Source: Hungatella sp. (lineage in GTDB: Bacteria > Bacillota > Clostridia > Lachnospirales > Lachnospiraceae). From it: a DNA stretch of 55,631 nt. The stretch covers positions 1 to 55,631 of the forward strand of contig JAAWHU010000013.1 in the NCBI GenBank assembly GCA_022796015.1. The letters are read 5' to 3'. A program made the position numbers and the translations under genes. Positions within the stretch are counted from its first letter, which is position 1, and each line of letters begins with the position of its first letter. This document shows, in pieces, positions 33,398 to 42,248 of the stretch. The notes under the pieces were generated by a model. That model had not been told where the DNA came from, searched no databases, and saw only the letters and a list, made by a program, of their open reading frames with translations.

Positions 33398-34150
33398 CTA
33401 TTCCGTTATGGCCCACACCCTGGCGGGAAGTCCTGTGGCTCCCTCGATCCTTGGGTAGGACACCAAAACTACAGCCCCTGCAGGGGCTACTTTGTCAAGA
33501 TTCGTAAGAACCTCCACCTGAAGCTTACCTTTGTCCAGCACATACCTCTCGCAGGCCAGGTCTCCTGCTGCTGCCGCCTCCGAGGATGCATCGGTATCCA
33601 GGGTCTCATGTCCGTTGGCAGCGGCGTTTCTCTCCTCGTAAATGTATCTTAAGGCCTCCATGGACCAGCCCGGGAAATTCTCTCCCCCATGGGCGTCCGT
33701 CCCGGAGAGGGCATCCATATCCGGCCATCTTTTGGACCAGTCTGTTCTCAGAGCCACAAAGGCGCCATCAGGAATCTCCCCGTACTTTGCCTCATACTCT
33801 TTCATATCCTGGGCCGTCGCCACATAGGTAGGGTTCTCCTTTACCTTCTCCGTTAGATCCACCACACACAGAGGGAACACCAGATCCTTCACTCCGTATT
33901 GCTCGGAAAGCTCCCGATCCTTCACAAAATGGCCGGGAAAATCGATATGAGTGCCGAACTGCCCCGGAAACTTAAATGTCTGAATCAGACAGTCAAGCAT
34001 CTCGCCTCCCCAGTCAAAGCAGGTGGTTCCAAGCTCCACGGAACCTTCGGGAATCCCTGCCCAGTAGGGGCTGTCATTGTTGAGAGAATGAGAAAGCTCC
34101 ACCCATTTGTACTTCTTTGCCTCTTTCAAGGCTTCCCACAGCTTATACAT
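33398..34150 (-). CDS. Cyclase-family (kynurenine formamidase-like) metal hydrolase
   Basis: A 250-residue protein of the cyclase/arylformamidase family. The metal motif is FGTHIDFPGHF (HxDxxxH). A linker at about 185-205 is unusually Ala/Glu-rich. Family members hydrolyse N-formylkynurenine or other amides, lactones and isatin. ATG 34150 is preceded by AGGAGG with an ideal gap. It lies 110 bases past dppF on the same strand, so it is probably the last gene of the importer operon, acting on an imported compound with an amide bond; this is inference, as a weak separate promoter cannot be excluded. Confidence 0.85.
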   Translation of the reverse strand: MYKLWEALKEAKKYKWVELSHSLNNDSPYWAGIPEGSVELGTTCFDWGGEMLDCLIQTFKFPGQFGTHIDFPGHFVKDRELSEQYGVKDLVFPLCVVDLTEKVKENPTYVATAQDMKEYEAKYGEIPDGAFVALRTDWSKRWPDMDALSGTDAHGGENFPGWSMEALRYIYEERNAAANGHETLDTDASSEAAAAGDLACERYVLDKGKLQVEVLTNLDKVAPAGAVVLVSYPRIEGATGLPARVWAITE

Positions 34151-34261
34151 ATATGACCTCCTATGTTATACTGCCTTTTGGCAGCTTTTTCTCTGTGCAG
34201 CCGTCACGCCTGTGTGCGGCAGGCTTCCCTGTCTGTTAGCTGCCTTACTGCTGCCCTGGGT

Positions 34262-35248
34262 TCATGTCCCAAGGGGAAAATGGCAGGCCACCTTCCGTCC
34301 CTGGTACTCCTTAAGCTCCGGCTCCTTCTCGGCGCAGATATCCTTGGCATAAGGGCACCTGGTACGGAACCGACAGCCGGAAGGAGGATTCACTGCACTT
34401 GGAATCTCCCCTGACAGAATATTTTCTCTCTTCTGCTTTTTCTCCGGATCCATGCTGGGCACCGCATCCAGGAGAAACCTGGTGTAAGGATGCATGGGAT
34501 TTGTGTAGATCTCCTCCGTGTCTCCGATCTCGCACACCTTGCCTAAAAACATGACGCAGATTCGGTCGGAAATATAGTGCACCACCCCCAGATCATGGGA
34601 GATAAAGAGATAAGTCAGGTCAAACTCCTGCTGCAGATCCTTTAAGAGATTCAGAATCTGAGACTGGATAGACACGTCAAGGGCCGACACCGGCTCATCG
34701 CATACAATAAGCTCCGGCTTTAAAGCCAAAGCCCTGGCAATACCGATTCTTTGACGCTGGCCGCCGCTGAACTGGTGGGGATACCGGTCAATAAGCTCCG
34801 GCCTGATTCCCACCATGTGCATCAATTCCCTTACCCTTGCCTCCGTCTCCTCCTTTGTAGGATACATCCTATGAGTGACCAAAGGCTCCCCGATCAAGTC
34901 CTTCACCTTCATGCGGGGATCCAGGCTGGCATAAGGATCCTGAAAGATCAGCTGAATCTTCTTATAGATCTGATTCATCTGCTTCTCGGAGAGAACGGTA
35001 ATATCCTTTCCCCCAAAGAGAATCTGGCCGTTTGTAGGCTCGATAAGACGCATCATCATCCTCCCTAAGGTGCTCTTTCCGCACCCCGACTCTCCCACCA
35101 GGCTCAAGGTTTCCCCCTTGTAGATCTCTATAGACACATTGCTGACCGCGTGAACCACCTGTCTTTTCCTGATGCCAAAATTATTCTTAAGCTCATATTC
35201 CTTTGTCAGGTTCCGGGTCAGCAGAAGAACTTCTCTCTCGCTCATCAT
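34262..35248 (-). CDS. dppF: Oligopeptide/dipeptide ABC transporter ATPase (OppF/DppF type)
   Basis: A 328-residue ATPase. Walker A GESGCGKSTLG, signature SGGQRQRIGIARAL, Walker B ELIVCDEPVSALDV. The C-terminus has the Opp/Dpp cysteine segment (GCRFRTRCPYAKDIC), which can hold an iron-sulfur cluster in this family. Its start overlaps the dppD stop by four bases. It drives import with DppB, DppC and DppD. The dpp symbol is by family; the substrate could be a peptide, nickel or another small solute. Confidence 0.93.
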   Translation of the reverse strand: MMSEREVLLLTRNLTKEYELKNNFGIRKRQVVHAVSNVSIEIYKGETLSLVGESGCGKSTLGRMMMRLIEPTNGQILFGGKDITVLSEKQMNQIYKKIQLIFQDPYASLDPRMKVKDLIGEPLVTHRMYPTKEETEARVRELMHMVGIRPELIDRYPHQFSGGQRQRIGIARALALKPELIVCDEPVSALDVSIQSQILNLLKDLQQEFDLTYLFISHDLGVVHYISDRICVMFLGKVCEIGDTEEIYTNPMHPYTRFLLDAVPSMDPEKKQKRENILSGEIPSAVNPPSGCRFRTRCPYAKDICAEKEPELKEYQGRKVACHFPLGT

Positions 35249-36282
35249 CCATCCTCCCTTTCCTGAATCATGGTTTCCTTAACCTGGGCCTCATCTGTCC
35301 CGCCGCCCTCGGCCGAATTCTCAAAGAGAAAGCACCTTACAAAATGGCCCGGGGAAACCTGGTAAAGCTCTGGTTCCTTCTCAAAGCATTTAGGCCCCGA
35401 ATACTGGCACCTGGGACAGAACCGGCATCCCTTGGGCAGATGAAGCATACTGGGCACCATGCCCCGGATGTTGTACAGCCGTTCCTTGGACTCCATATCC
35501 GGCACAGACCGCATAAGACCATCAGTGTAGGGGTGACATACATGTTTAAATATCTCCTTCACCGTGCCGCTCTCCATAACCTTTCCGGCATACATCACAT
35601 ACAGCCTGGTACAGAACTGGGCCACTACCCCTAAGTTGTGGGTAATCATCATGACTGCCGTTTTCTTTTCCTCCTGAAGCTGCTTCATGAGATGGAGAAT
35701 CTGAGCCTCTATGGTCACATCCAGCGCCGTAGTGGGCTCGTCCGCAATAAGGAGCTTGGGATTGCACACCATAGCCATGGCGATCATCACCCTCTGACGC
35801 AGGCCTCCCGAAAGCTGATGAGGATACTCCCCATAGCGCTTGGCCGCATCGGGAATCCCCACCATCTCAAACACCTGAATCACACGCTCCCTTGCCTCCC
35901 TCCGGTCCAATTCTTTATTGTGAAGGCATAGGGCCTCCTGCACCTGCTTTCCCACGGTAGTCACAGGGTTCAGAGAAGTCATGGGCTCCTGAAAGATCAT
36001 GGCAATCTCATTGCCCAGAATCTTCCGCCTCTCTTTCAAGGCCATGTCTGTCAGACACCGTCCCTCAAAGAGGATTCTTCCTCCGTCCACCTTACCCGGC
36101 TTTTTTAAAAGCCCCATGACCGACATGGCTGTCATGCTCTTACCGCAGCCTGATTCTCCCACAATCCCCACGCTCTCTCCGGGCCCGATCTCGATCTCTA
36201 CCCCATCCACCGCATGAACCTCCCCTTCCCTGGTAAAAAAGGTAGTCCGCAGTCCCTGGATTTCCAGTAATTTCTCTTCCAT
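35245..36282 (-). CDS. dppD: Oligopeptide/dipeptide ABC transporter ATPase (OppD/DppD type)
   Basis: A 345-residue ATPase, partner of the one at 34262-35248. Walker A GESGCGKSMTAMS, signature SGGLRQRVMIAMAMV, Walker B KLLIADEPTTALDV, and the C-terminal family segment GCRFCPRCQYSGPKC. It follows dppC, but a 165-base gap containing an inverted-repeat element (36344-36450) splits the operon here. The start is ATG 36282 with AAAGGAA about seven bases before it. The tail beyond residue 320 is Glu/Gln-rich and not conserved in the family. Confidence 0.94.
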   Translation of the reverse strand: MEEKLLEIQGLRTTFFTREGEVHAVDGVEIEIGPGESVGIVGESGCGKSMTAMSVMGLLKKPGKVDGGRILFEGRCLTDMALKERRKILGNEIAMIFQEPMTSLNPVTTVGKQVQEALCLHNKELDRREARERVIQVFEMVGIPDAAKRYGEYPHQLSGGLRQRVMIAMAMVCNPKLLIADEPTTALDVTIEAQILHLMKQLQEEKKTAVMMITHNLGVVAQFCTRLYVMYAGKVMESGTVKEIFKHVCHPYTDGLMRSVPDMESKERLYNIRGMVPSMLHLPKGCRFCPRCQYSGPKCFEKEPELYQVSPGHFVRCFLFENSAEGGGTDEAQVKETMIQEREDG

Positions 36283-36343
36283 ATCTCAGTTCCTTTCTAT
36301 ACAGGCCATCATTGCGCTGCCAGCCTCACAACTCTGTCACACT

Positions 36344-36450
36344 TATATAATTGCGAAACTCAAAGCCTGACTGAATATTCTGATCCTATCTTCTGGGAAA
36401 AGCCATTTACCCCATGGAATAGCGTCCATAGTGGCTTTCGCAATTACCTA
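36344..36450. repeat. Inverted-repeat element, short copy 3, inside the dpp operon
   Basis: Ends match the long copy at 46985-47201: left TAATTGCGAAACTCAAAG with CTGAATATTCTGA, right GGCTTTCGCAATTACCTA. The middle is reduced from ~217 to 107 bases. The right end is fused to the dppC stop codon (TAG at 36450-36448). Same orientation as the other two copies. Confidence 0.75.
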
Positions 36451-37422
36451 CCTCTTCATATGAGGATCCACCGCATCCCTTAGCCCATCTCCCAAAAAAT
36501 TCAAGGCCAGCACCATAATAAGAATGGCAAGGCTTGGAAAAATCAGCATCCACGGGCTGGACACCGCATAGGTTCTGGCCTGGGACACCATAAGCCCCCA
36601 GCTGGAATCCGGCGGCTGAGTACCTACCCCCAGGAAGCTTAAGTTGGCCTCCGAGAGAATGGCGTCAGGAATATTCAGTGTAAACAGCACGATAAGGGAG
36701 GGCAGGCAGTTGGGAAGGATATGGCGGAACATAATGGTCCATTTCTTCACGCCCATGCCTCTGGCCGCCTCCACAAATTCCTGTTCCCGCAGGGAAAGAG
36801 TCTGGGAACGGACGATCCGGGCAGTCCCCGCCCATCCGATCATGGAAAGAGCGATGAAGATGTTGCTGGTGGTGGCTCCCAAGGTGTACATCACCACCAT
36901 GGCCAGCACGATGGAGGGGAATGCCAGCACAATATCCGCCAGCCTCATAATCACTGCGTCAAGGTGCCTGATATAGCCGGAGACCATCCCCATAATAATC
37001 CCGATAAACATGGAAATGGAAGTGGGAATGATTCCAACCAGAAGGGACACCCTTCCCCCGTAGAGAATACGGGTAAAAATATCCCTGCCCAGGTCATCGG
37101 TTCCGCACCAGTGAGTCCTGCTGGGGGGAAGAAGCCGCTCCATAAGATTCACCGTATTGGGGTCAAAGGAGGTAAGCTTGTCGGCAAAGATAATGGCAAG
37201 AGCCATGACTGCCAGCACCACGGCGCTGGCCGCAGCCACCTTATTCTCCTGACACATCATGAGGAGCTTAGCCCGAAGGGTGTCCGGCCTTGGCATGTAC
37301 TCCATCTCCTCCTCTTCCACCTGTCCGATAGCTTCCAGCCGTTCCTCCGGGGAATACTGGTCCTTCACCGAATCCACAGCCAGGCGGGCGGCCAGAGAAA
37401 CAGCCTGTTCAAATGTCGCCAT
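36448..37422 (-). CDS. dppC: Peptide ABC transporter permease (DppC type)
   Basis: A 324-residue permease with about six spans after a ~75-residue cytosolic N-terminus, and the family block GTDDLGRDIFTRILYGGRVS, with EAA loop EAARGMGVKKWTIMFRHILP. Preceded by dppB with one intervening base; the ribosome site GGAGG lies inside the dppB end. The last codons run straight into the repeat element at 36344-36450, so the original C-terminus or stop may have been shaped by its insertion; compare with homologues. Confidence 0.94.
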   Translation of the reverse strand: MATFEQAVSLAARLAVDSVKDQYSPEERLEAIGQVEEEEMEYMPRPDTLRAKLLMMCQENKVAAASAVVLAVMALAIIFADKLTSFDPNTVNLMERLLPPSRTHWCGTDDLGRDIFTRILYGGRVSLLVGIIPTSISMFIGIIMGMVSGYIRHLDAVIMRLADIVLAFPSIVLAMVVMYTLGATTSNIFIALSMIGWAGTARIVRSQTLSLREQEFVEAARGMGVKKWTIMFRHILPNCLPSLIVLFTLNIPDAILSEANLSFLGVGTQPPDSSWGLMVSQARTYAVSSPWMLIFPSLAILIMVLALNFLGDGLRDAVDPHMKR

Positions 37423-37423
37423 G

Positions 37424-38344
37424 TTATTTTCCTCCTTCCACTCGAATTCTCGGGTCTACTACACAGTACAGAATATCTGCAATCAGATTGCCCACAATAA
37501 TCACCGTGGTAGTAAAAATCACGGTTCCCTGGAGAAGGGGCATATCCCTGCCATTGATGGCGTCCACTGCCAGCCGGCCGATACCCGGAATACTGAAAAG
37601 GGTCTCCGTAATCACCGCTCCGGACAGTAGGCTTGAGATCTGAATGGCCATCATGGTGATAACCGGCAGGAGGGAATTCTTCAGGGCATGCTTTACAATC
37701 ACAGGCACAGGCGCCAGGCCCTTAGCCCTGGCGGTCCTGATATAATCGTCCTCCAAAACCTCCAAAAGGCTTGACCTGGTAAGACGGGCAATAGTGCCTG
37801 CCGCATTCCAGCCCAGGACAAGGGCAGGGAGGATCAGATGCATAGGGGAAGCAAAGCCTGACACCGGAAGGATTCCGTTAAAGATGTTCTGGAGAAACAT
37901 TCCCACGGAGAAAGCAGGCAGGGACACGCCGCACAAGGCAAAGCCCATAAAGAGATGGTCGATGATGGAATTTTTTTTCACGGCAGAGATCACTCCCGCC
38001 GGAATCCCGATCACCCATGACAGTGCCGCTGCAGTGACAGCCAGCATCAGAGTCTTTGGAAATGCATTGGCAATAACGGAGGATACGCTCCTCATCAGCT
38101 TATAGGATGTGCCGAAATCCCCATGAAGGGCATTCCACAAATACCATGCAAACTGAACATACCATGGATCATTTAAGTGCATGGTCTTGCTGAGACGCTC
38201 AATCACGTCCACCTTGACTTTCTCACCCATCATCACGGTCAGCGGATCCCCCGGGACTACGCTGAGCATGACAAAAATCAAAAACACCACTCCCACAAGT
38301 ACGGGAATCGTAATCAATATCCGCTTGATTATGTATTTTAACAT
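37424..38344 (-). CDS. dppB: Peptide ABC transporter permease (DppB type)
   Basis: A 306-residue integral membrane subunit with six predicted spans, starting MLKYIIKRILITIPVLVGVV as is typical. It has the family blocks VVPGDPLTVMMGEKV and RTARAKGLAPVPVIVKHALK (EAA loop). It is paired with dppC. It is separated from dppA by a terminator-like hairpin, so it likely gets less expression than the binding protein. Confidence 0.95.
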   Translation of the reverse strand: MLKYIIKRILITIPVLVGVVFLIFVMLSVVPGDPLTVMMGEKVKVDVIERLSKTMHLNDPWYVQFAWYLWNALHGDFGTSYKLMRSVSSVIANAFPKTLMLAVTAAALSWVIGIPAGVISAVKKNSIIDHLFMGFALCGVSLPAFSVGMFLQNIFNGILPVSGFASPMHLILPALVLGWNAAGTIARLTRSSLLEVLEDDYIRTARAKGLAPVPVIVKHALKNSLLPVITMMAIQISSLLSGAVITETLFSIPGIGRLAVDAINGRDMPLLQGTVIFTTTVIIVGNLIADILYCVVDPRIRVEGGK

Positions 38345-38454
38345 CTGCCCTTTCCTCCTTCTTAGCTTCGGTCTGGATCCGCCTCTCTGCTGCCCATAGG
38401 GAGTGGGGCAGCAGCCCTGTGCTATGTACTAGTGTATTGCCTTCCGACACGCTC

Positions 38455-38490
38455 TAATAAAAAGGCGGCCCGGATTGTGAGTAGGCCGCC
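38455..38490 (-). terminator. Intra-operon terminator/attenuator between dppA and dppB
   Basis: AGGCGGCC (38462-38469) pairs with GGCCGCCT (38483-38490) around 13 bases, followed on the minus strand by TTTTTATTAG. Ten bases past the dppA stop. Confidence 0.8.
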
Positions 38491-38500
38491 TGTCAGTCTG

Positions 38501-40207
38501 TTATCTTTCAATAGAAACCGTATAATAGGAGGTATCTGTCCAGCCGTTCCACGGAATATGGAAATCCTTGATCCAGTCCTGAACCACCACAACATGATCC
38601 ATCTGATACAGAGGCAGCACTGCCACTTCCTCCTGAACCATGGTAGTGTCTATCTTCTGATACAAAGCCATTCTCTCTTCTTCGTCCACCATAGCCCTGG
38701 CATCCTCCAGCCACTGGAAGACATCGGTGTTGGTGTGATTGATGGAACGTGCCTTCGCATTTTTCTCTGTAAAGAAGGTGTAGAGGAAATTATCCGGGTC
38801 ATTGAAATCAGCCCACCACACGGCTCTGGTCATGCCGATGTTGCCTTCCTTCCTCTCGGCAAGAAAGGCCGCTTCATCCATCTGCTTGATGGTCACGTTG
38901 ATTCCCACCTGGCTCAGCATGGACTGAACCACCTGGTTCATAGCCAGGGCGTCGGCGGCATCCGTAGTCTTCTGATAGATCTCCAAATCACAGCCATCGC
39001 CGTAGCCTGCCTCCGCCAGAAGGGCCTTGGCGCCTTCCGGATCATAAGGAATCTCCTGGGCCTCATAGGAACCGAGAACACCATCCGGAAGCATGGAGTT
39101 TACCACATGGCCGGCTCCGTTGTACATCTGATCCAGGATGGTCTGACGGTCAATGGCCATGGAGATGGCCTTCCTCACCCGCACGTCGTCCATGGGCTTT
39201 ATGGACTGGTTGAAGGCGTAGAAATAATTGCCTGCCTCCGGCCCTGTCACCAGATTGTCCTTATATTTGTCGTTGCCCATAAAGTATGCCAGCTGAGAGG
39301 TTGAGCTGCTTAAGTCCACAATATCCAGCTCCCCGTTCTCATACATAAGCTTCTGGGTATTCTCGTCGGGAACCTGGATCAGCTCCACCCCGTCCACCTT
39401 GGCCGGGCCCTTGAAATAGTCGTCGTTGCGCACCAGAGTGATCTTGTCGTTAAGCACCCAGCTCTCCATCTTAAAGGGGCCGGTTCCCACAGTCACCGCC
39501 GGGTCGATTCCGAACTGATCCCCTGCCGCCTCTGTGGATTCCCTGTCATAGATGGAACAGGAAGGTGTGGCAAGATTGGCCAAAAAGGGGCCGAAGGGAA
39601 CATCCAGCGTCAGTTCCACCGTGTAATCATCGACTGCCACGGCTCCCTCCACATGATCCGCCTGGCCGTTAAGCATATCATTGGCTCCCTTAATCATGCT
39701 GAAAAAGTCCGTGTTCAGCGCCGATGTGTCAGGATCCATCATGCGCTCAATGGTGTATACCACATCATCCGCCGTAAAATCCGATCCGTTGTGGAACTTT
39801 ACATCATCTCTCAGGTGGAACGTGTATACCAGACCGTCCTCGCTGATATCCCATTTCTTCGCAAGGCCGGGAACAATGGTAGCCACTCCGTCTACCACCT
39901 CGCACTCCACAAGCCGGTCATAAATATTGAGGGGAACCACATAAAACTCTGTATTTTTCTGACAGTCTACTGTAGGAAACTCTTTTTTCTCAGGAATGCG
40001 GATCACATTACGTCCGGCTGCAGCGCCTTCTTTTGCGGCAGAAGTCTCCTCCCCGGCTGCGCCCGGGCTTGTCTCTGTCTGAGCCGCCTTGGTGGCGTCG
40101 GCTGCTGCCCCGGTAGTAGAGGTACTGTCCTCAAACGCAGAACCGCATCCGCTTAACATGCCCGCCGTCATAGCTCCGGCCAGCAGTAACGATACATATT
40201 TTTTCAT
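38501..40207 (-). CDS. dppA: Peptide/solute-binding lipoprotein (family 5)
   Basis: A 568-residue family 5 solute-binding protein. The signal peptide ends in lipobox LSGC at about residues 18-21, then an Ala/Thr/Glu-rich tether to about residue 70. The body has the family motif (GLAKKWDISEDGLVYTFHLR; DDVRVRKAISMAIDR). It is bound to the outer face of the membrane and feeds the permeases and ATPases 34262-38344. AGGAGG lies seven bases before the ATG. The promoter and a hairpin are in the 118-base leader. Length and tether are normal for dipeptide or oligopeptide binding proteins. Confidence 0.95.
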   Translation of the reverse strand: MKKYVSLLLAGAMTAGMLSGCGSAFEDSTSTTGAAADATKAAQTETSPGAAGEETSAAKEGAAAGRNVIRIPEKKEFPTVDCQKNTEFYVVPLNIYDRLVECEVVDGVATIVPGLAKKWDISEDGLVYTFHLRDDVKFHNGSDFTADDVVYTIERMMDPDTSALNTDFFSMIKGANDMLNGQADHVEGAVAVDDYTVELTLDVPFGPFLANLATPSCSIYDRESTEAAGDQFGIDPAVTVGTGPFKMESWVLNDKITLVRNDDYFKGPAKVDGVELIQVPDENTQKLMYENGELDIVDLSSSTSQLAYFMGNDKYKDNLVTGPEAGNYFYAFNQSIKPMDDVRVRKAISMAIDRQTILDQMYNGAGHVVNSMLPDGVLGSYEAQEIPYDPEGAKALLAEAGYGDGCDLEIYQKTTDAADALAMNQVVQSMLSQVGINVTIKQMDEAAFLAERKEGNIGMTRAVWWADFNDPDNFLYTFFTEKNAKARSINHTNTDVFQWLEDARAMVDEEERMALYQKIDTTMVQEEVAVLPLYQMDHVVVVQDWIKDFHIPWNGWTDTSYYTVSIER

Positions 40208-40243
40208 AATCCTGCCTCCTCACAAACTCTGCTGTGCTGCAAA

Positions 40244-40269
40244 AAGGGCATTAGAAACTATCTAATGCC
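40244..40269 (-). terminator. Hairpin with T tract in the dppA leader
   Basis: GGGCATTAG pairs with CTAATGCCC, followed by TTTTTGC on the minus strand. It ends the GNAT-side transcript but also lies downstream of the dppA promoter (40290-40318), so it sits inside the dppA 5' leader. Confidence 0.75.
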
Positions 40270-40289
40270 CCTTCGCACTAATATGTGAT

Positions 40290-40318
40290 ATTATAAAATG
40301 ATTCTTTTCACATTGCAA
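40290..40318 (-). promoter_or_regulatory. dppA promoter
   Basis: TTGCAA (40318-40313), 17 bases, TATAAT (40295-40290) on the minus strand. The start site would be near 40283, about 14 bases ahead of the hairpin. Confidence 0.75.
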
Positions 40319-40325
40319 CTGTTTT

Positions 40326-40835
40326 TTATTGTTTTTTCTTCTGGAAAGCCAGCCGCTCATCCCCATCCCGCGCGTGAACCACACCGCAGTATTCAAAGCC
40401 GTTCTTTTTCAGAAGACTCTGCATCACCACATTGTTCCGATGGGTGTCTATCCTTACGTTGCCGCACTGCTGCCATGCCCACGAAAGACAGAAGGAGCCG
40501 GCCCCCTTCACCGTTCCCGCCGATGCGATGCGGTGCACCACTCCATAGGGCTCTTGGTCAAGCCACGCCCCATCCCAGATCCTGGCATAGTCCGGTTCCT
40601 CTCCCTCTCTAAAGTAGAATACGGCTCCCAGCCGGTCTCCTGCCATACACATAAACATGAGGCCCGCCTCGATGTCCCGGACAATCATGTCTCTCGGCGG
40701 GTATGTAGAAGGCCACTGGGTGGGATTGCCGTGGGCGGCCATAAACTGCCTGGCTCTTTCATAGATAGCCATGATCTCATCCAGATGGCTCATATCCGCC
40801 TGCCGGATCTGAAACTGTTCCTTTTTTTCTTCCAT
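40326..40835 (-). CDS. GNAT-family N-acetyltransferase
   Basis: A 169-residue GNAT protein that moves an acyl group from acyl-CoA to an amine. The N-terminal FQIRQADMSHLDEIMAIYERA and C-terminal RIDTHRNNVVMQSLLKKNGFEYCG (substrate and CoA end) are seen; the usual Q/RxxGxG/A loop is replaced with VKGAGSFCLSWAW. The substrate is unknown. Its start lies ten bases after the lipoprotein stop, with only a weak site, so it is probably co-transcribed with the lipoprotein and the hydrolase. Confidence 0.88.
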   Translation of the reverse strand: MEEKKEQFQIRQADMSHLDEIMAIYERARQFMAAHGNPTQWPSTYPPRDMIVRDIEAGLMFMCMAGDRLGAVFYFREGEEPDYARIWDGAWLDQEPYGVVHRIASAGTVKGAGSFCLSWAWQQCGNVRIDTHRNNVVMQSLLKKNGFEYCGVVHARDGDERLAFQKKKQ

Positions 40836-40845
40836 AATCTTTTCG

Positions 40846-41604
40846 TTACTGGGCCGCCGTAATTCCTGCTATCAGCTCATTCACCACGTCCTTGCTTTCC
40901 GGCACATAGCTGACGGTCATAGTTACCATATGATCGCCCAGACAGATGCTGTAATAGTCCTGATACAGGGCTCCCTCCATAAGGCTGGCAGAAAGCTTTG
41001 CAAAGCTTTGTCCGGCCAAGTCCACCTTCTCTTCCCCTTCCTTCTTGTACTGCATATCCGCAATCTTAGACACCTGCTCCCATACGATATTGAGATAGTC
41101 TTCTGCCGAAATATCCATACCGCCTGCAGTCAGCTTTATGTTCTCATAAGCCAGCTGTATGTTACTCTGTCCATCCGGCAGAACTACCATAAAGTCATAT
41201 ACGGTGGTGGCTTCAGACAGCTTTAACTGGGCTTCTGTGTAATTGCCGTTATTCACCAGAACCTCCTGCCCCGCACCCAGGACTGCCTGAACCTCTTCCT
41301 CCGTACACACATAGGAGTCCTCAGGGAAGGTGAGTGTCAGCCCCAGCCATGGATTGGTAAATACCAGCTCATCCCAGGTTCCTGTCTGGAAAGCCGGCCC
41401 CTCCTCCTTTGCCTCAGTGGGAGCCTCCGTAGTCTCCTCCTTTGTGGTCTCGGCTGCCGTGGTCTCCTCCTTTTTTGCCTCAGCCGCCGTAGTCTCGGCC
41501 TTTGTGGTCTCGGCTGCAGGAGACTTTGCATCCTTGCTTCCCCCACATCCTACTGCCGCCGCCATAACAAACGCTGTCATTACACACACCAATTTCTTTT
41601 TCAT
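40846..41604 (-). CDS. Hypothetical lipoprotein with Thr/Glu-rich tether
   Basis: A 252-residue protein with signal peptide MKKKLVCVMTAFVMAAAVGC and lipobox cysteine at about residue 20. Residues ~25-70 repeat TTAAE/EETT units, a low-complexity spacer that holds the body off the membrane. The C-terminal ~180 residues form a compact unknown domain. The repeat tract makes the two DNA strands look like long Arg/Pro frames, which are not genes. Downstream of the nicotinamidase-like gene with its own AGGAGG. No function can be given. Confidence 0.88.
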   Translation of the reverse strand: MKKKLVCVMTAFVMAAAVGCGGSKDAKSPAAETTKAETTAAEAKKEETTAAETTKEETTEAPTEAKEEGPAFQTGTWDELVFTNPWLGLTLTFPEDSYVCTEEEVQAVLGAGQEVLVNNGNYTEAQLKLSEATTVYDFMVVLPDGQSNIQLAYENIKLTAGGMDISAEDYLNIVWEQVSKIADMQYKKEGEEKVDLAGQSFAKLSASLMEGALYQDYYSICLGDHMVTMTVSYVPESKDVVNELIAGITAAQ

Positions 41605-41628
41605 TCTAACTTCCTCCTATTATTTTAA

Positions 41629-42156
41629 CTATGCTTCCTTATTGGGCCCCGCCATAATCTGACACATCTTCATGGCTTTTAGGGCATTCTCATGGCTCTG
41701 GGGCGTCACGCCTGCACAGCACCTGCCATCCACAATCACGGTAAGCTCCGGGGACATGGATTTAATCAGCATGGCATTGGAGATCACACAGATATCCGTG
41801 CACAGCCCTACAAGCTCCACGGACTCATAGTTTCCCCCGGCCGCATACTGTCCGCACTCCACAGAACCAAAAGCTCTTTTCTCAAACCGCTTTCCTGAAA
41901 AATCCTTCAGGCTTTCGTGAAGCATCCAGCCATGAGAATCCTTGATACAGTGCTTCACAGGAAGATTCCTTCCCTCCTGAGTATCCAGATAATCTTCAAA
42001 ATGAGTGTCCATTGTAAAGACCACCTCATCCCCTGCCTCTTCATAGGCTTTTATCTTTTCCTTTACTGCCGGCACAACGGCCTCTGCCTCTTTTGTTCCC
42101 AGACTGCCATCAATAAAATCATTCTGCATGTCTACAACAATCAGCAGTTTCTTCAC
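41629..42156 (-). CDS. Isochorismatase/nicotinamidase-family hydrolase
   Basis: A 175-residue cysteine hydrolase. The triad is Asp9 (VVDMQNDF), Lys93 (FEKRAFGS) and Cys123 (LCTDICV), with metal ligands D50, H52 and H69 in place, as in nicotinamidase PncA. It could equally be another family member. The start is GTG 42156 with AGGGAGG upstream. It begins a three-gene run with the lipoprotein and GNAT genes. Confidence 0.9.
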   Translation of the reverse strand: MKKLLIVVDMQNDFIDGSLGTKEAEAVVPAVKEKIKAYEEAGDEVVFTMDTHFEDYLDTQEGRNLPVKHCIKDSHGWMLHESLKDFSGKRFEKRAFGSVECGQYAAGGNYESVELVGLCTDICVISNAMLIKSMSPELTVIVDGRCCAGVTPQSHENALKAMKMCQIMAGPNKEA

Positions 42157-42195
42157 CTGATACGCCTCCCTCCCTTACATATAAGTTCCTTTCCG

Positions 42196-42224
42196 ATTCT
42201 ACCACAGAAAGTTTGCCTTGACAA
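42196..42224 (-). promoter_or_regulatory. Promoter of the nicotinamidase-like gene
   Basis: TTGTCA (42224-42219), 17 bases, TAGAAT (42201-42196) on the minus strand, 39 bases before the GTG. Confidence 0.6.
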
Positions 42225-42248
42225 GTCGACAGGCGGAGAAAGAATCTG

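Noticed and set aside
36721-37500. Long (259-codon) plus-strand frame rich in His/Gly
   Set aside because: Antisense to dppC; composition mirrors its codons.
38432-39304. Long (290-codon) plus-strand frame
   Set aside because: Antisense to dppA; no ribosome site or recognisable motif.
41337-41546. Arg/Pro-rich frame and apparent tandem repeat at 41390-41520
   Set aside because: It is the Thr/Glu tether of the lipoprotein read in another frame; low complexity, not a repeat array.
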